The notes: a model not told the origin generated them from the letters alone. A DNA stretch of 64,000 bases from Moniliophthora roreri (GCA_001466705.2 LATX02000123.1:868001-932000), one strand, 5' to 3'. Shown: positions 11,474-21,698, numbered from the stretch's first letter. Numbers and translations are program-made.

Positions 11474-12783
11474 TCAAGCCTTCCTCTTTGGGGATTCATG
11501 CTCAGCCCACACAAGGTAGGCATCAGCTTTGACAGTAGACTCGAGGTGCTGACCTAGTTTCATCTGATTGCAGATAGACAGCCAGCTTTCCTCCTTCTCT
11601 GCTGCAATTCCCATTGCCTTACTTCGCCAGACTGGGCTTGGCTCCAACTGAGGTGCAAGGTGACCCATTGATGTGCCAAACACCTGACTGAACTCTGACA
11701 TAGCATTGCCAATAGCCTGAAGTCCATCAGCAGGTGTAATCTTCACCCGTTTTACAGAGTTGAAGACTGGACCATCTGAGAAACATTTCTGGGACAAAGG
11801 CTTGCAAGCAGGAGTCTCAGAGGCAGTAGACAAAGTGGTCTAAAGAGCACAGTCAGTAATATCAATAGCAGAAGTTACTAATACTTACAGATTCTCCTGC
11901 CTCTTGAGAAGTAGAACTAGAGGCAGCTATGTCCTTGTCAATCTGAGAATCATCCCAAGCAGGACTGGTTTCTCGGTCTGGCATGGAAATGTTCTCACTA
12001 CCAGTGACAGGAGATAGTGGGGCAGAGCCTTGCACAGTGTCATCCACAGGAGGTGCAGAAGAGGATGGTTGACCAGGAATGGTGACACCAGTGGTATCTG
12101 AGACAGCAGAATAGCGATGGTCACCTTTCTGCTTGTCAGAGTAGAGTTTCAGGACATCATCATAGATCTCCCACCTCCAGGTTTGGAAAGGAGCACAATC
12201 CCTCTTAACAGCAACAATCCCCTTTCAAACAATCAACTCTTCTGAAGTAGTTATGTTAGCACCATGCTCATCATCCCAATGACCACCTGAACGAGTTCAC
12301 AGATATTCAACAGCTGCAAAAATGGCAAGAAGCTAAAGAGGTACATGTTAGCAAGGATATAAAAGAAATGCTATTACATACATCTTTGATCTTCTTACTG
12401 ACACCAGCCTTCTTCTTGAAGCTGCCAACAATGATACAATTGTTCAGATAGTTTGTGAGCTCTGAAATTGTGGAAGGTTTGAACTTGTGGGTGTCGCCTG
12501 CTGCTGAGCAATAGGGTATGAGAAAGTTACAGATGGCAATGGCATCATGGATTGTATAGAATGCATTTGCAGTCTTTGAGACATCTTTACATGCAATGTA
12601 GACAGAGGCAATATTGTGAGAGATCCCTTTATGTTCGCTGTAGCCAAGACCGTGGCCTTGCACACGCTCCCGATCCTGAGTCTGAGGTTCATCATCATCT
12701 TCTGAAGCATGTGAGGTCATAACGTCAAATGGTAATGTGGGGAAATGACGAGAAATGATGAGAAAGAGCATGGGAAAGGACAT
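11474..12783 (-). pseudogene. Harbinger Myb/SANT-like accessory protein, interrupted
   Basis: The second protein of PIF/Harbinger elements, thought to bring the transposase to the ends and into the nucleus. Reading leftward from about 12783: an acidic stretch (HASEDDDEPQTQDRE), then F-L-I-P-Y-C-S-A-A-G-D-T-H-K-F-K-P-S-T, an intron near 12330-12380, then G-G-H-W-D-D-E-H-G-A-N-I and W-R-W-E-I-Y-D-D-V, matching the Trp/Gly spacing of fungal Myb/SANT-like domains. A Ser/Pro-rich region follows and a C-terminus ends at 11474 with E-S-P-K-R-K-A. TGA stops interrupt at about 12288 (L-*-T-R-S-G-G) and about 12227 (I-V-*-K-G). The exact start is uncertain. Confidence 0.7.
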
Positions 12784-12807
12784 GATTACTGCTGACATAG
12801 GTGCTCA

Positions 12808-12868
12808 GCTGTTTCCAAAAAGCGAAAAGCGGGAATCCAAAATTCTGGCATCTTATCCGAACAGGCTC
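12808..12868 (-). repeat. Right terminal inverted repeat of the Harbinger element
   Basis: Reverse complement begins GAGCCTGTTCGGATAAGATG, matching the left end. It is followed by the TAA duplication. Confidence 0.93.
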
Positions 12869-12871
12869 TAA

Positions 12872-13487
12872 GGGGCCTGTCGAACTGGGTTTGAATTGAC
12901 AGGAGACCCATTAGGGAATTGCCAAAACCCAAAAAGGATTCCACAATCCTTTTTGGGACATGCATTGTAATATAGATGACAAGTGTTTGCATAATATTCT
13001 GTCTGCATTGTTGACGACATTGTTGAGAAGGTTTCACCATGACTGCCAATACACACTTCTCTTAACTGAACCATAACCATCATGTCCGATGCCGACCACA
13101 CTGTCCTTCCTATCCAAATTGAAAGTGTTATGAAGATGGACATCTGACAAGTAGAAGCCCTCATATCTACTTAAAAAGATCTTGTACATCATATCCAGCT
13201 ACTAGTGCACCAGCCAGAGATCAACCTTCCATACTTCTTAGCCACCCATCTCTAGCTTGTAGGACTTGAGATTTGGATCCTTGAGCACAGTCCTCATTCT
13301 AAACTTGCATAGCAGCAGAGATAGTATGCGAAGATGAACGACAGCAGACAAGGCAAAAATTTTTCAGTAGTTACACTTGTTATCTATATTACGATGTATG
13401 TCCCAAAAAGGATTGTGGAATCCTTTTTGGGTTTCAGCAATTCCCTAACGGGTCTTCTGCCAATTCAAACCCAGATTGACAGGTCTC
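12872..13487. mobile_element. 616-bp MITE with 115-bp inverted arms, abutting the Harbinger element
   Basis: Arms 12872-12986 and 13373-13487 are equal-length inverted repeats. Ends read GGGGCCTGTC and GAGACCTGTC, similar in style to Harbinger ends. The left flank is the same TAA that closes the neighbouring element; the right flank is TAG, one transition away. Each arm contains its own perfect hairpin (12928-12957 and 13402-13431, stem CCCAAAAAGGATT). The 386-bp interior has no gene I can identify. Confidence 0.75.
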
Positions 13488-13490
13488 TAG

Positions 13491-13958
13491 TACTAAGCTT
13501 GCTCATCACTAGGGGCTGGTTACAGGTCTATGTCGACCCGATCTTTCAAAAAATATGTATAAGATTCTTGTCCAATCAAAACAAAGGCAAACACAAACTT
13601 TAGAGGCTGTGTCTTTCTGACAATGTGACTCAGATTGACCATACTCTCTGTGCTTTCCCCCCATCTTGCTCACACGAATGACAGATTTATTTAAACACAG
13701 ACACAATGATTAATCCAAAGAATGAGTATCCACTGTGTACAAAGGCAGCCTTGAAACACTGCACAAATAACAAAGGCAAAGCAGTTGCACAAAGTCCATC
13801 TCCCCACCGATATGAAAACACAATAATGCCTTGACAGTTGAACACTTACATACAACACAGGCTTCCTCCAATGTAGAAGATGATGTGATTTCAGTATTGA
13901 CTGGTGTAGAAGATGGCAAAGTAACCATCCAAATGGATGTCCAAATGAACTGAACAAT
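13491..13958. other. Non-coding, repeat-like; no gene recognised
   Basis: Between the MITE and the next DNA element. A short readable stretch on + near 13705-13815 (I-N-P-K-N-E-Y-P-L-C-T-K-A-A) could be an old coding fragment, but it has no domain I recognise. Confidence 0.3.
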
Positions 13959-14125
13959 GCCTGAAGCCCAGTGGGTTTTTAGTCGATGTTATCTGATGTG
14001 ATCTTATGTACTGGGGTGACCTTGAGTTTGCCTCATTTCTTCATCAGATTTCATTGGATTGCATTGGATAAAAATTATATATTCATCAAGTAATGTAAGT
14101 TACATTGTACCAAGCAAGTACTAAG

Positions 14126-14561
14126 TGTTACATTTTCCCTACCCTGCTACTATGCTTCTCTTTTTGATCGGACATATACACCTCCCCAGCCCCCCTTTTC
14201 TCTTATTATGTTTATGCTTCTTCTTCTATCGGACTTATTACACCTTCCTAGCTCCCCTTTTCTTATCAGAACATTTGTTATATCCCGACTTCATCGGTAT
14301 TTATTATCACATCATCGTAGTTATCAGACATTTGTATAACGTAGATTACATGACGAGTTGTAATATATTTAAGCACTCAAGCTAGGACTCTGAGTCCTCA
14401 GCTTGACCTAGTTAATATTACTTGTGTCATTGCTACGACGAAGGAACTCTGAACTTCAGCATCCACTGAACAAACTCTAACTTGAACTTGACAACTGCCT
14501 ATGAAGGGGTTCTACCTTTCATAAGTAGTTGAGTTAGTGTTGCTGTGCAAGTAATGTAACA
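14126..14561 (+). repeat. 5' LTR of gypsy copy 1
   Basis: 436 bp, TGTTACAT...ATGTAACA. It contains a TATTTAA box (14366), the inferred transcript start (14398) and a palindrome over it. Differences from the 3' LTR are overwhelmingly C/T and G/A. Confidence 0.96.
14366..14409 (+). promoter_or_regulatory. LTR core promoter: TATA box, palindrome and inferred transcript start
   Basis: TATTTAA starts at 14366. TCAGCTTGACCT (14398-14409), which is complementary to the primer site after the LTR, begins 32 nt downstream, a normal TATA-to-start distance. The sequence between forms a near-perfect palindrome (TCAAGCTAGGACTC / AGTCCTCAGCTTGA). The start site is inferred, not measured. Confidence 0.65.
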
Positions 14562-14563
14562 CA

Positions 14564-14575
14564 AGGTCAAGCTGA
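14564..14575 (+). promoter_or_regulatory. Self-priming primer binding site
   Basis: AGGTCAAGCTGA lies two bases after the LTR and is the exact reverse complement of TCAGCTTGACCT (14398-14409) inside the LTR. This is the arrangement by which Tf1/sushi chromoviruses prime cDNA from the 5' end of their own RNA. No tRNA-type site (TGG...) is seen here. Confidence 0.75.
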
Positions 14576-14762
14576 TCGATTGCTGACCTATTGAGGTTTA
14601 GGCATCATATAGGAAAACAAGACGCTGCCATGGATAGAATCCCAGATCGAGAGGGACATCGCAGAGGCAGAAGAGTGCCAGTGTGGGTTACAAACCCAAT
14701 CCATATTGAATCCAGGTGGATGAGTAATCCCACCATTAACCTGGGCATCGCGCAGGGAACTA

Positions 14763-15998
14763 TTGACCCCCTCGCCGTTGCCATCGCCAATGAATCCAGT
14801 ACCAACAGAGACACCAGAAGAGCACCTCGAAACAAAGAGAACCTTGACCCCATTATCTATTATGACTGGCTTAGGGGAGATCAGATCCGAAGAAGAAACA
14901 TTTCCTTCTACACCGAAGAAGCCTGAACTCGATATATTGAATACCTCCTCAACCTCAGCAGAGGAATCGGACCCCTTTCAACGCCTCCTGCATGCACTAA
15001 AGAACAGCCCCAGATCGACTAAACAACCCCAGATTGAAGAAATGTTGGAAGATAAGAAACCTTCAGGGAGTAGACCCAAGGTAGAATCAATGGCAGAAGA
15101 AGCAGTGATTGGTACCGCTGTACCGGTACAGATGGTAGCGGCTGAAAAGGAAGTAAAGGCGGCACTACCAAGAGCCTTTACTGGATATCAGAAGGATGCA
15201 AAGAAATTCCTTAGGGAAGTACAGTTGTACATTGCTCTTAACTCCAGAGCATTTACTATGGACTGATCAAAGAAGCTTTTCCTCCTCTCCTATATGACTG
15301 ATGGCCCAGGAGAGTTCTGGAAGAATGACAAGATGGATCTTTTACTTGCATTCAATCCAGAAGCAGAGAAGGTTTCATGGATAGACTTTGTAGAAGATTT
15401 CAAGACATCTTTCGAACCTCTCAACACTGCCTTAGAAGCCCAGCTGAAGCTTCGAGACCTGAAGATGAAGGAAAGGGCTGATGAATACACATATCAATTT
15501 TCCTATTTGGCCAAACAGACTGGATACAACAACACAGCACAGATCATAGCATTCAAACGAGGGTTACCCAAGAGCTTGGCTCTGAAAATTATGACCTGAC
15601 CTGAAGGGATGCCTACCAACATCAAAGACTGGATGAACGCCGCAATCCTCTTTGATGAAAGCTATAAGCAGGCCCAGGAGTATGGGAAAACATGGGATGA
15701 AGACAACGGGAGAAAGCCACATAGAAGTTTCTATAAGAAAGAGGAAGTTGCCATCAAACAGATTTCAGAGACAGACTGAAAGGAATACATGACAAAGGGA
15801 CTATGTTTCTGCTGTGGCCGAGGCGGTCACCGGATCAGAGACTGTCCGGATAGTCCAAAGAAGGACAAGAAGAAGAAAGAAGAGCCAAAGAAGCTGACTA
15901 GGGAGGAACAATATGCCAAGATTAAGGTGTTGGTAAATGATCAGCCAGAAGAAGAAAAGAATTCATTGATTGATCTCATGGAACTGGAGGGTTTTTGA
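14763..15998 (+). pseudogene. gag: gypsy copy 1 gag, with CCHC zinc knuckle
   Basis: Capsid/nucleocapsid polyprotein of virus-like particles. The Ty3/gypsy gag core runs from A-A-L-P-R-A-F-T-G through EFWKNDKMDLLLAF and FVEDFKTSF to F-S-Y-L-A-K-Q-T. A CCHC knuckle, C-F-C-C-G-R-G-G-H-R-I-R-D-C (C-x2-C-x4-H-x4-C), lies near 15807-15848, followed by a Lys-rich patch. Stops are TGA at 15264 (CGA in copy 2), 15597 and 15777 (both shared with copy 2). It ends M-E-L-E-G-F-TGA at 15998. The first ATG in this frame is 14763; readable residues upstream suggest the true N-terminus is mutated. Confidence 0.88.
15989..15995 (+). promoter_or_regulatory. Putative -1 ribosomal frameshift heptamer at the gag stop
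   Basis: Read in the gag frame the end is G GGT TTT TGA. This fits the X-XXY-YYZ rule for -1 slippage, directly before the stop. The pol frame (L-K-R-W-K-R-T-M-S-P-P-P) is exactly -1 to gag. The same bases and phasing occur in copy 2 at 44499-44505. Confidence 0.65.
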
Positions 15999-18900
15999 AG
16001 CGGTGGAAGAGGACAATGTCTCCACCGCCTGTAATCATTTCACACTTTGTACTAGCTAGGATGGATTGAAATTCCATGCATATTCCTCTTCAGTACAAAG
16101 TGGGAACCGAAATCATCAAAACACAAGCTCTGTTAGACTCAGGAGCAGGAGGAAGGTTCATCAGTACAGCTTTAGCAAGGAAGTTAGGGAAGAAATGGAT
16201 CCAGCTCTCTGAGAAGATCAAGGTATTCAATGTAGATGGAACTCTGAAAAAAACCGCATGGATATTGCACGTGGTGGAACTTGAGTTCAGAATAGCGGGA
16301 AAGGAATTTAGAGAAAATTTCATGATATCGGGGATCGGAGATGAAAGCATGATCTTGGGTCTCCTGTGGCTTTGTTATCACAACCCCCAAATTGACTGGG
16401 AAACTGGAGAAGTGAGATTTCCACCGAAAAGGAAAATACAGATCAGAAGGTTCACGGGCATGCTTGATTATGCTCCAGTGGAAGTATTGATTGGAGCAAA
16501 GATCACCGCATCACAGGAGCTGGCACATCAGCAACAGGAAGTTAAGAAGGAAATAGATGAACTGATCCCTTCTTATCTCCAGGGGTATCGAGATCACTTT
16601 GAAAAGAGGAAGGCAGAACAATTTCCCCCTTCTTGGTCCTATGATCACACGATCGACCTAAAACCCAACTTCATGCCATGAAACTGCAAACTGTACCCAC
16701 TCAGCCCAGCCAAACAGAAGGAGCAAGACAAATTCTTGGAAGAGAACCTACAAAAAGGGTACATCCGGAAGTCCAAATCTCCAATGGCCTCCCTCTTCTT
16801 CTTCGTGGCAAAAAAGGAAAAGGGAGTGCTAAGGCCTATGCAAGACTATAGAGAATTGAACAAGGGAACAGTGAAGAATGCGTACTCTCTTCCCTTAATA
16901 TCGGAGCTTCTCGACAAGCTAAAAGGAGCAAACATCTTTATGAAGTTGGACCTCTGGAACGGATATAACAACGTACAAATCAAAGACGGAGACCAATGGA
17001 AGGCAGCCTTCAAAACAAATTGAGGGCTGTTTGAACCAACTGTCATGTTTTTCAGACTCAGCAATTCACCCACAACCTTCCAAGCCTTCATGAATGACAT
17101 CCTCTCTGACTTCATCGATGAAGGATGGTGCATTGTTTACATGGACAACATCCTTCTGTTCTTGAAGGATCGAAAAGAACATCAAGAAAGAACTGAAAGA
17201 TTGATGCATCAGATAAGGAAGCACAATCTCTACTTCAAACCAGAAAAATGCGAGTTCGATGTAGTAGAAGTCATCTTTTTGGGAATGGTGATTTGACTGG
17301 ACTATGTTGCTATGGATCCTGTGAAGCTAGCAGAGATAGCGGAATGGGAACCTCCAAAGACGGTCAAAGGAGTACGAGCCTTTTTAGAGTTCAGAAACTT
17401 CTATTGGAAATTCATTGGGAAATACACACAGCTAGCACGACCACTCCACGATCTCACACAAAAATTGCAGAAGTTTGAATGGACCATGGCATGCCAAATC
17501 ACATTTGATCTTCTCAAAAAGAAGTTTCTCTCAGAACCAGTGCTCCTCATGCCAGACACAGACAAACCCTTTGTGATAGAGGCAGATGCTTCCAAATGGG
17601 CAACTGGGGCAGTGCTTCGTCAGCAAGAGTCAGACGGAGAATGGCATCCATGTGGATACCTGTCAAAGTCCTTCTCACCAATGGAACGGAATTACGAAAT
17701 TTATGATCGCAAGCTACTAGCCATAACGAGGGCTCTGATGGAATGGCGACACTATCTGATGGGAGGAAAGTACAAGGTAGTGGTCTTATCCGACCATAAG
17801 AACCTCACATATTTCCAATCGGCCCAGAAGCTCAATAGACGACAAGCTAGATGGAGTTTATTGTTATCAGAATTTGACCTTAGTCTTATTCATATGCCAG
17901 GCACCTCCATGACGCAAGCAGATGCACTTTCATGGCGAAACAATGAAAGCAGGGAAGAAGATAACAATAACAAGGACGTCATCCTCTTGCCAGACTGGCT
18001 TTTCGTAAAAGAAATTAATTTGGAACTGGGAACCAAGATAGCAGAAAGATTGGGCCCAGACAACTTCCACAAGTCGGCCTTGGAGCAGTTATTGCATCAA
18101 GGCATGCCGCCAATCAAATCTGCGCTATCAGATTGGGAAATCAGGGATGGCCTACTCTTGTTCAAGGATTGAATTTATGTACCAAATGACACAGACTTAC
18201 AGCGAAAGGTTGTCAAAGCAGTACATGAAACACCAGGAGTAGGACACTCAGGACAATGGAACACTCTAGAACAGGTTCAAAGGGACTTCTGGTGGCCAGG
18301 AATGGCTAGATTTGTCAGGAGCTTTGTGGATGGTTGCGTGCCATACCAACAATCAAAAATAAACACGCATCCGACAAAAACCCCTATCCAACCCCTACAA
18401 CTGACACTGAACTCTTTCCCCTTTCAGGTGTGTACAATGGATCTGATCACTGATCTCCCAGAATGTGACGGTATGGACTCTATTCTCATCGTGGTGGACC
18501 ACTCCTCTACAAAGAGGGTAATTTTTACACCATGCATGAAGAAATCAGACGCCACGGAAATAGCAGAACTGCTGATTCAACATTTGTACAAACAATTTGG
18601 ACTCCTGGACCGCATCATATCTGATTGAAACCCCAGATTTGCGGCAGAAGTCTTTCAGGAAATGGGAAAACAGTTGTCAATTAAACACTCAATGAGCATG
18701 GCCTTTCACCCACAGACAGACAGAGAAACTGAACAAGTCAATCAAGAAATCAAAGTTTATCTTCACATTTTCTGTTCGAAGGAACAGACAAAATGGAAGG
18801 AATATCTTTCGTTGGCTGAATTTGCACATAACAACTGAACCCATTTGGTACTGAAGAACTCCCCCTTCTTCATGATGATGGGATACCATCCACGAGTGTT

Positions 18901-19498
18901 CCCAACGGTGTTCGAACAAACTGACATTCTATTGGTTGAAGAATGGCTTCAAGAACTAAAGAGAGTTAGAGAAGAAACTACCAGCTTATTGGAACTAGCA
19001 CGACAGAAGATGCTACGAAGAGAGAAACGGGAATTGGAAGTGTACAACATTGGTCAGAAGGTGTGGTTGGAAGGAAAGAACCTAGCTATAGGATACCCAA
19101 CAAAGAAACTAGCACCGAAACGAGAAGGACTGTTTAGAATTCTCAAAGTCTTGGGCCCTGTCACCTATTGGTTGAAGCTGCCACACCAATGGAAAATCCA
19201 CCCCGTTTTCCATACTGCTCTTCTTACGCCATTTAAAGAAACTGAAGCCCATGGACCCAGTTTCACAGAACCACCTCCAGATCTAATAGAAGGATTTGAG
19301 GAGTACGAGGTAGAGGCGATCATGGGACACAGGCCCAAGAAGCAACCCTGAGAATTCCTTGTGTCATACACAGGTTACGATTCATCGCATAATTGGTGGA
19401 TCAGAACCAAAGAGATGGACAACTGTCTAGACCTTTACAAAGATTATATAAAGAGGCACAAGCTGAAGCCAAAAGACTCCATCCCCACCAATACCTAA
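15996..19498 (+). pseudogene. pol: gypsy copy 1 pol: protease, RT, RNase H, integrase, chromodomain
   Basis: Copying and integration polyprotein. In order: protease motif A-L-L-D-S-G-A-G-G (~16128); RT with K-L-D-L-W-N-G-Y and Y-M-D-N-I-L-L-F (17138), where the second catalytic Asp of YMDD is Asn; RNase H I-E-A-D-A-S-K-W (17577); integrase zinc region with H-E-T-P-G-V-G-H and C-V-P-Y (the last Cys changed to Tyr; copy 2 has C-M-P-C); DDE core around T-M-D-L-I-T-D-L-P (18436) and Q-V-N-Q-E-I-K; chromodomain V-E-A-I-M-G-H-R-P then E-F-L-V-S-Y-T-G-Y (19310-19460). Seven TGA stops break it (about 16679, 17021, 17294, 18170, 18626, 18837, 19349); several are CGA in copy 2. Ends TAA at 19498. Confidence 0.93.
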
Positions 19499-19504
19499 CC
19501 ACAA

Positions 19505-21433
19505 ATGTCAAATGCAACTGCCTCCTCCTCTTCCTCTTCTGCTTCTAGCAGCCAGCCATCTGGAGTTGCGAGCCCAGTTCCTACTGTGTCACACTATGTA
19601 CGAGGTGTTCTTTTTATGCTACTAATACAAAGGAAATACACTCAGAATACTGCTATATATTTGCTTCCAGACAACACTCAGAAAATTCTATTAGTTTCAA
19701 GTTATCATCACATGTTGAAAACAGCAAGCATACTCTGGATTTGAATTTCCAGAAGAGTCTGTGTTTTTTGATTATTTTATAATAATGAAGTTATAGAATT
19801 ATTCTTTAATTTTCTAATTACAAATATACTAAATTTTCTGCCTTATAAAATAGTGAGAAAACATTTAGAAAATAAATATAAGATTTTGAATTTTATATCA
19901 AAGGAAACATGTTAAATACAAAAGGAAAACTATATGAAAACTATCTAAAAACTGCTTTAAAATATAGTGTTTTCATATGATTTTCCTACTATTTTCCTAG
20001 TGTTTTCCTAGTGTTTTCTCTGACTTTCCCACAATAGAAAATGTGGAATTTTTATCTTATCTTATCAGCATTTTCTGAGCATTTTCAACCAGAGAAAATT
20101 TAATGTTTTCTCAGTATGGAAATTATTCTAATATATTGTATTATCTATTAATTCTCAGAATTTGAAAATTCCATATCTTTTGCTGCTGAAAATTTAGTAT
20201 TCTCCAGGCATATTCTTGTTGAGAGGACACAATTGAAATTTAGAATTTATATATGGTTTTATAAAAATTCTCTTTGCAAGAAGATTAAGTGTTTTCTCAA
20301 TCAGAAAACCATGTTAAAAGAACACCTTGTACATAGTGTCAGGAGAAGGACACTACGGCGAAAACATCACCTACCAGCACAGACTCCACCCGAACCCCTA
20401 TCAGCTTCTACACCTCTTTAACTCTGGACAGTACGACGACCAACTCCAAGCAGCTGGTGATCAACACAACCGACTGGAACCCATTGTCAAAAGCCTCTTT
20501 TTCTTATGGTCCCAATGCCACCTATTCAAAAAAATCATTGACAGCTGCAATCTCAAGATTGCCAACCAGGTGATGTATGCCTGCAACTATTGCATTGGGC
20601 TGGAAGAGCCCATCACAGTACTGTCACTATTTCTCTATCATCTGCACTTGTCCATGCCACCTCCTGCAGATCCCCAAGCTATGTCGGAGTACCCTGATCC
20701 CCTCTCCTTCAGCCTCATTGACAGACTCGGAAGAAGAACTGATGGGAATGGATACCCCCGTCCCAACATCAATGATACCCGAAGTCTCATTACCCAACTT
20801 ACCTCAGAACCCTGAACCCTTGAAGACCGGCTCACCCCCAGACTCACTCCCGCTCCCCATGCGACCACCGAACCCCCCGTTAATGACACCCTCATTTATC
20901 CTGACCCCACTCCTGATCCTGATGTCAAACCTAAGGTTGAACTGACCAATGACACCTCCACCTGAGGACCCACACCTCCAACCACCGCCGACCCCAGAAG
21001 TCTTCAGACACCTGAAGCATCAGTTCCACCCCAACATCAAGGTAATCCCCATGGTTGGCAGGGCAGACCCATCCGACAAGGACAAGGACAAGGACAAGGA
21101 CAAGGACAGGGAAAACCAAACCCCCTCAAACGACGACAACCTACCAACACTGAGCTTGAGGTCTCCAACTCTGCGCCCGACCCTGATGATGCTACTAGTT
21201 GACTGCGTCTCTGCCCTGTGTGTGGACTGGAACGCCATTTTGCCAGAAATTGCCCACAGTACATGTGTTGGCAATGCTTCACGACTCAGCCTGGACATAC
21301 ATCTTCACACTGCCCTAACCAACGAAGGTCTCACCAAATTGCACACCGAGGGTCTGGTTTGAGTCCAGACTCTATGTCAGATGATTGCGATTATGACAAT
21401 GAACCTTACGACAATCTCAGAGGGGAATGCTGA
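19505..21433 (+). pseudogene. gypsy copy 1 ORF3: extra reading frame after the chromodomain, two zinc knuckles
   Basis: Function unknown. It starts seven bases after the pol stop with MSNATASSSSSSASS and a Ser-rich leader. After removal of the 749-bp MITE it continues G-E-G-H-Y-G-E-N-I-T-Y-Q-H, then PYQLLHLFNSGQYDD, FFLWSQCHLFKK and ANQVMYACNYCIGL, a proline-rich region, and a (Gly-Gln)n run encoded by GGACAA repeats (~21075-21110). It ends with two knuckles near 21208-21315: C-P-V-C-G-L-E-R-H-F-A-R-N-C and C-W-Q-C-F-T-T-Q-P-G-H-T-S-S-H-C. Stops within it are TGA or TAG, by transition. The same frame follows pol in copy 2 (48015 on), so it belongs to the family. It resembles no env or dUTPase; a second nucleocapsid-like protein is my best guess. 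Confidence 0.7.
19591..20339 (+). mobile_element. 749-bp AT-rich MITE, copy 1, inserted in gypsy ORF3
   Basis: Ends ACACTATGTAC...GTACATAGTGT extend to about 25-bp inverted repeats (AAGGTGTTCTTTT inside). It is flanked by GTGTC on both sides. Copy 2 of ORF3 shows the empty site with a single GTGTC. The interior is AT-rich with many GAAAAC/GTTTTC words and no gene. Confidence 0.85.
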
Positions 21434-21686
21434 GGAATCCATCCACAACAGTGGAGGGGATGCAGATTTCCTATTCGTCGGAGCAGATCCACGAAAGGTG
21501 CAGAGGTTTGACAGCCCTTCCTCAGTGGATGAGCAGATGGCCACTGGTTGGCAACCAACGTCGGATGTACTGACTACTCCTATGCTAAGGAGCGTCGATG
21601 AAATGCTGGATACGTCGTACGATTACGACACAGAACTTTACAGTGATGGAGAGTCTTAAGGTTGGCAACATGGAGTTTTGCCCTTG

Positions 21687-21698
21687 ATGGGGGGGTAA
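21687..21698 (+). promoter_or_regulatory. Polypurine tract, plus-strand primer
   Basis: GATGGGGGGGTAA directly precedes the 3' LTR. The same tract precedes the 3' LTR of copy 2 (49434-49445). Confidence 0.7.

Larger units (their letters stand above)
9774..12868 (+). mobile_element. PIF/Harbinger DNA transposon, inactive
   Basis: A 3,095-bp element bounded by 61-bp inverted repeats (9774-9834 and 12808-12868, starting GAGCCTGTTC) that differ at only a few positions. It is flanked by perfect TAA duplications (9771-9773 and 12869-12871), the usual target for this superfamily. It carries the two expected genes: a DDE transposase on + and a Myb/SANT-like DNA-binding protein on -. Both have premature stops, mostly TGA, so it cannot move by itself. 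Confidence 0.93.

Noticed and set aside
21075..21110. GGACAA hexamer run as a microsatellite of its own
   Set aside because: It lies in frame in ORF3 as a Gly-Gln run and is reduced in copy 2, so I describe it within ORF3.
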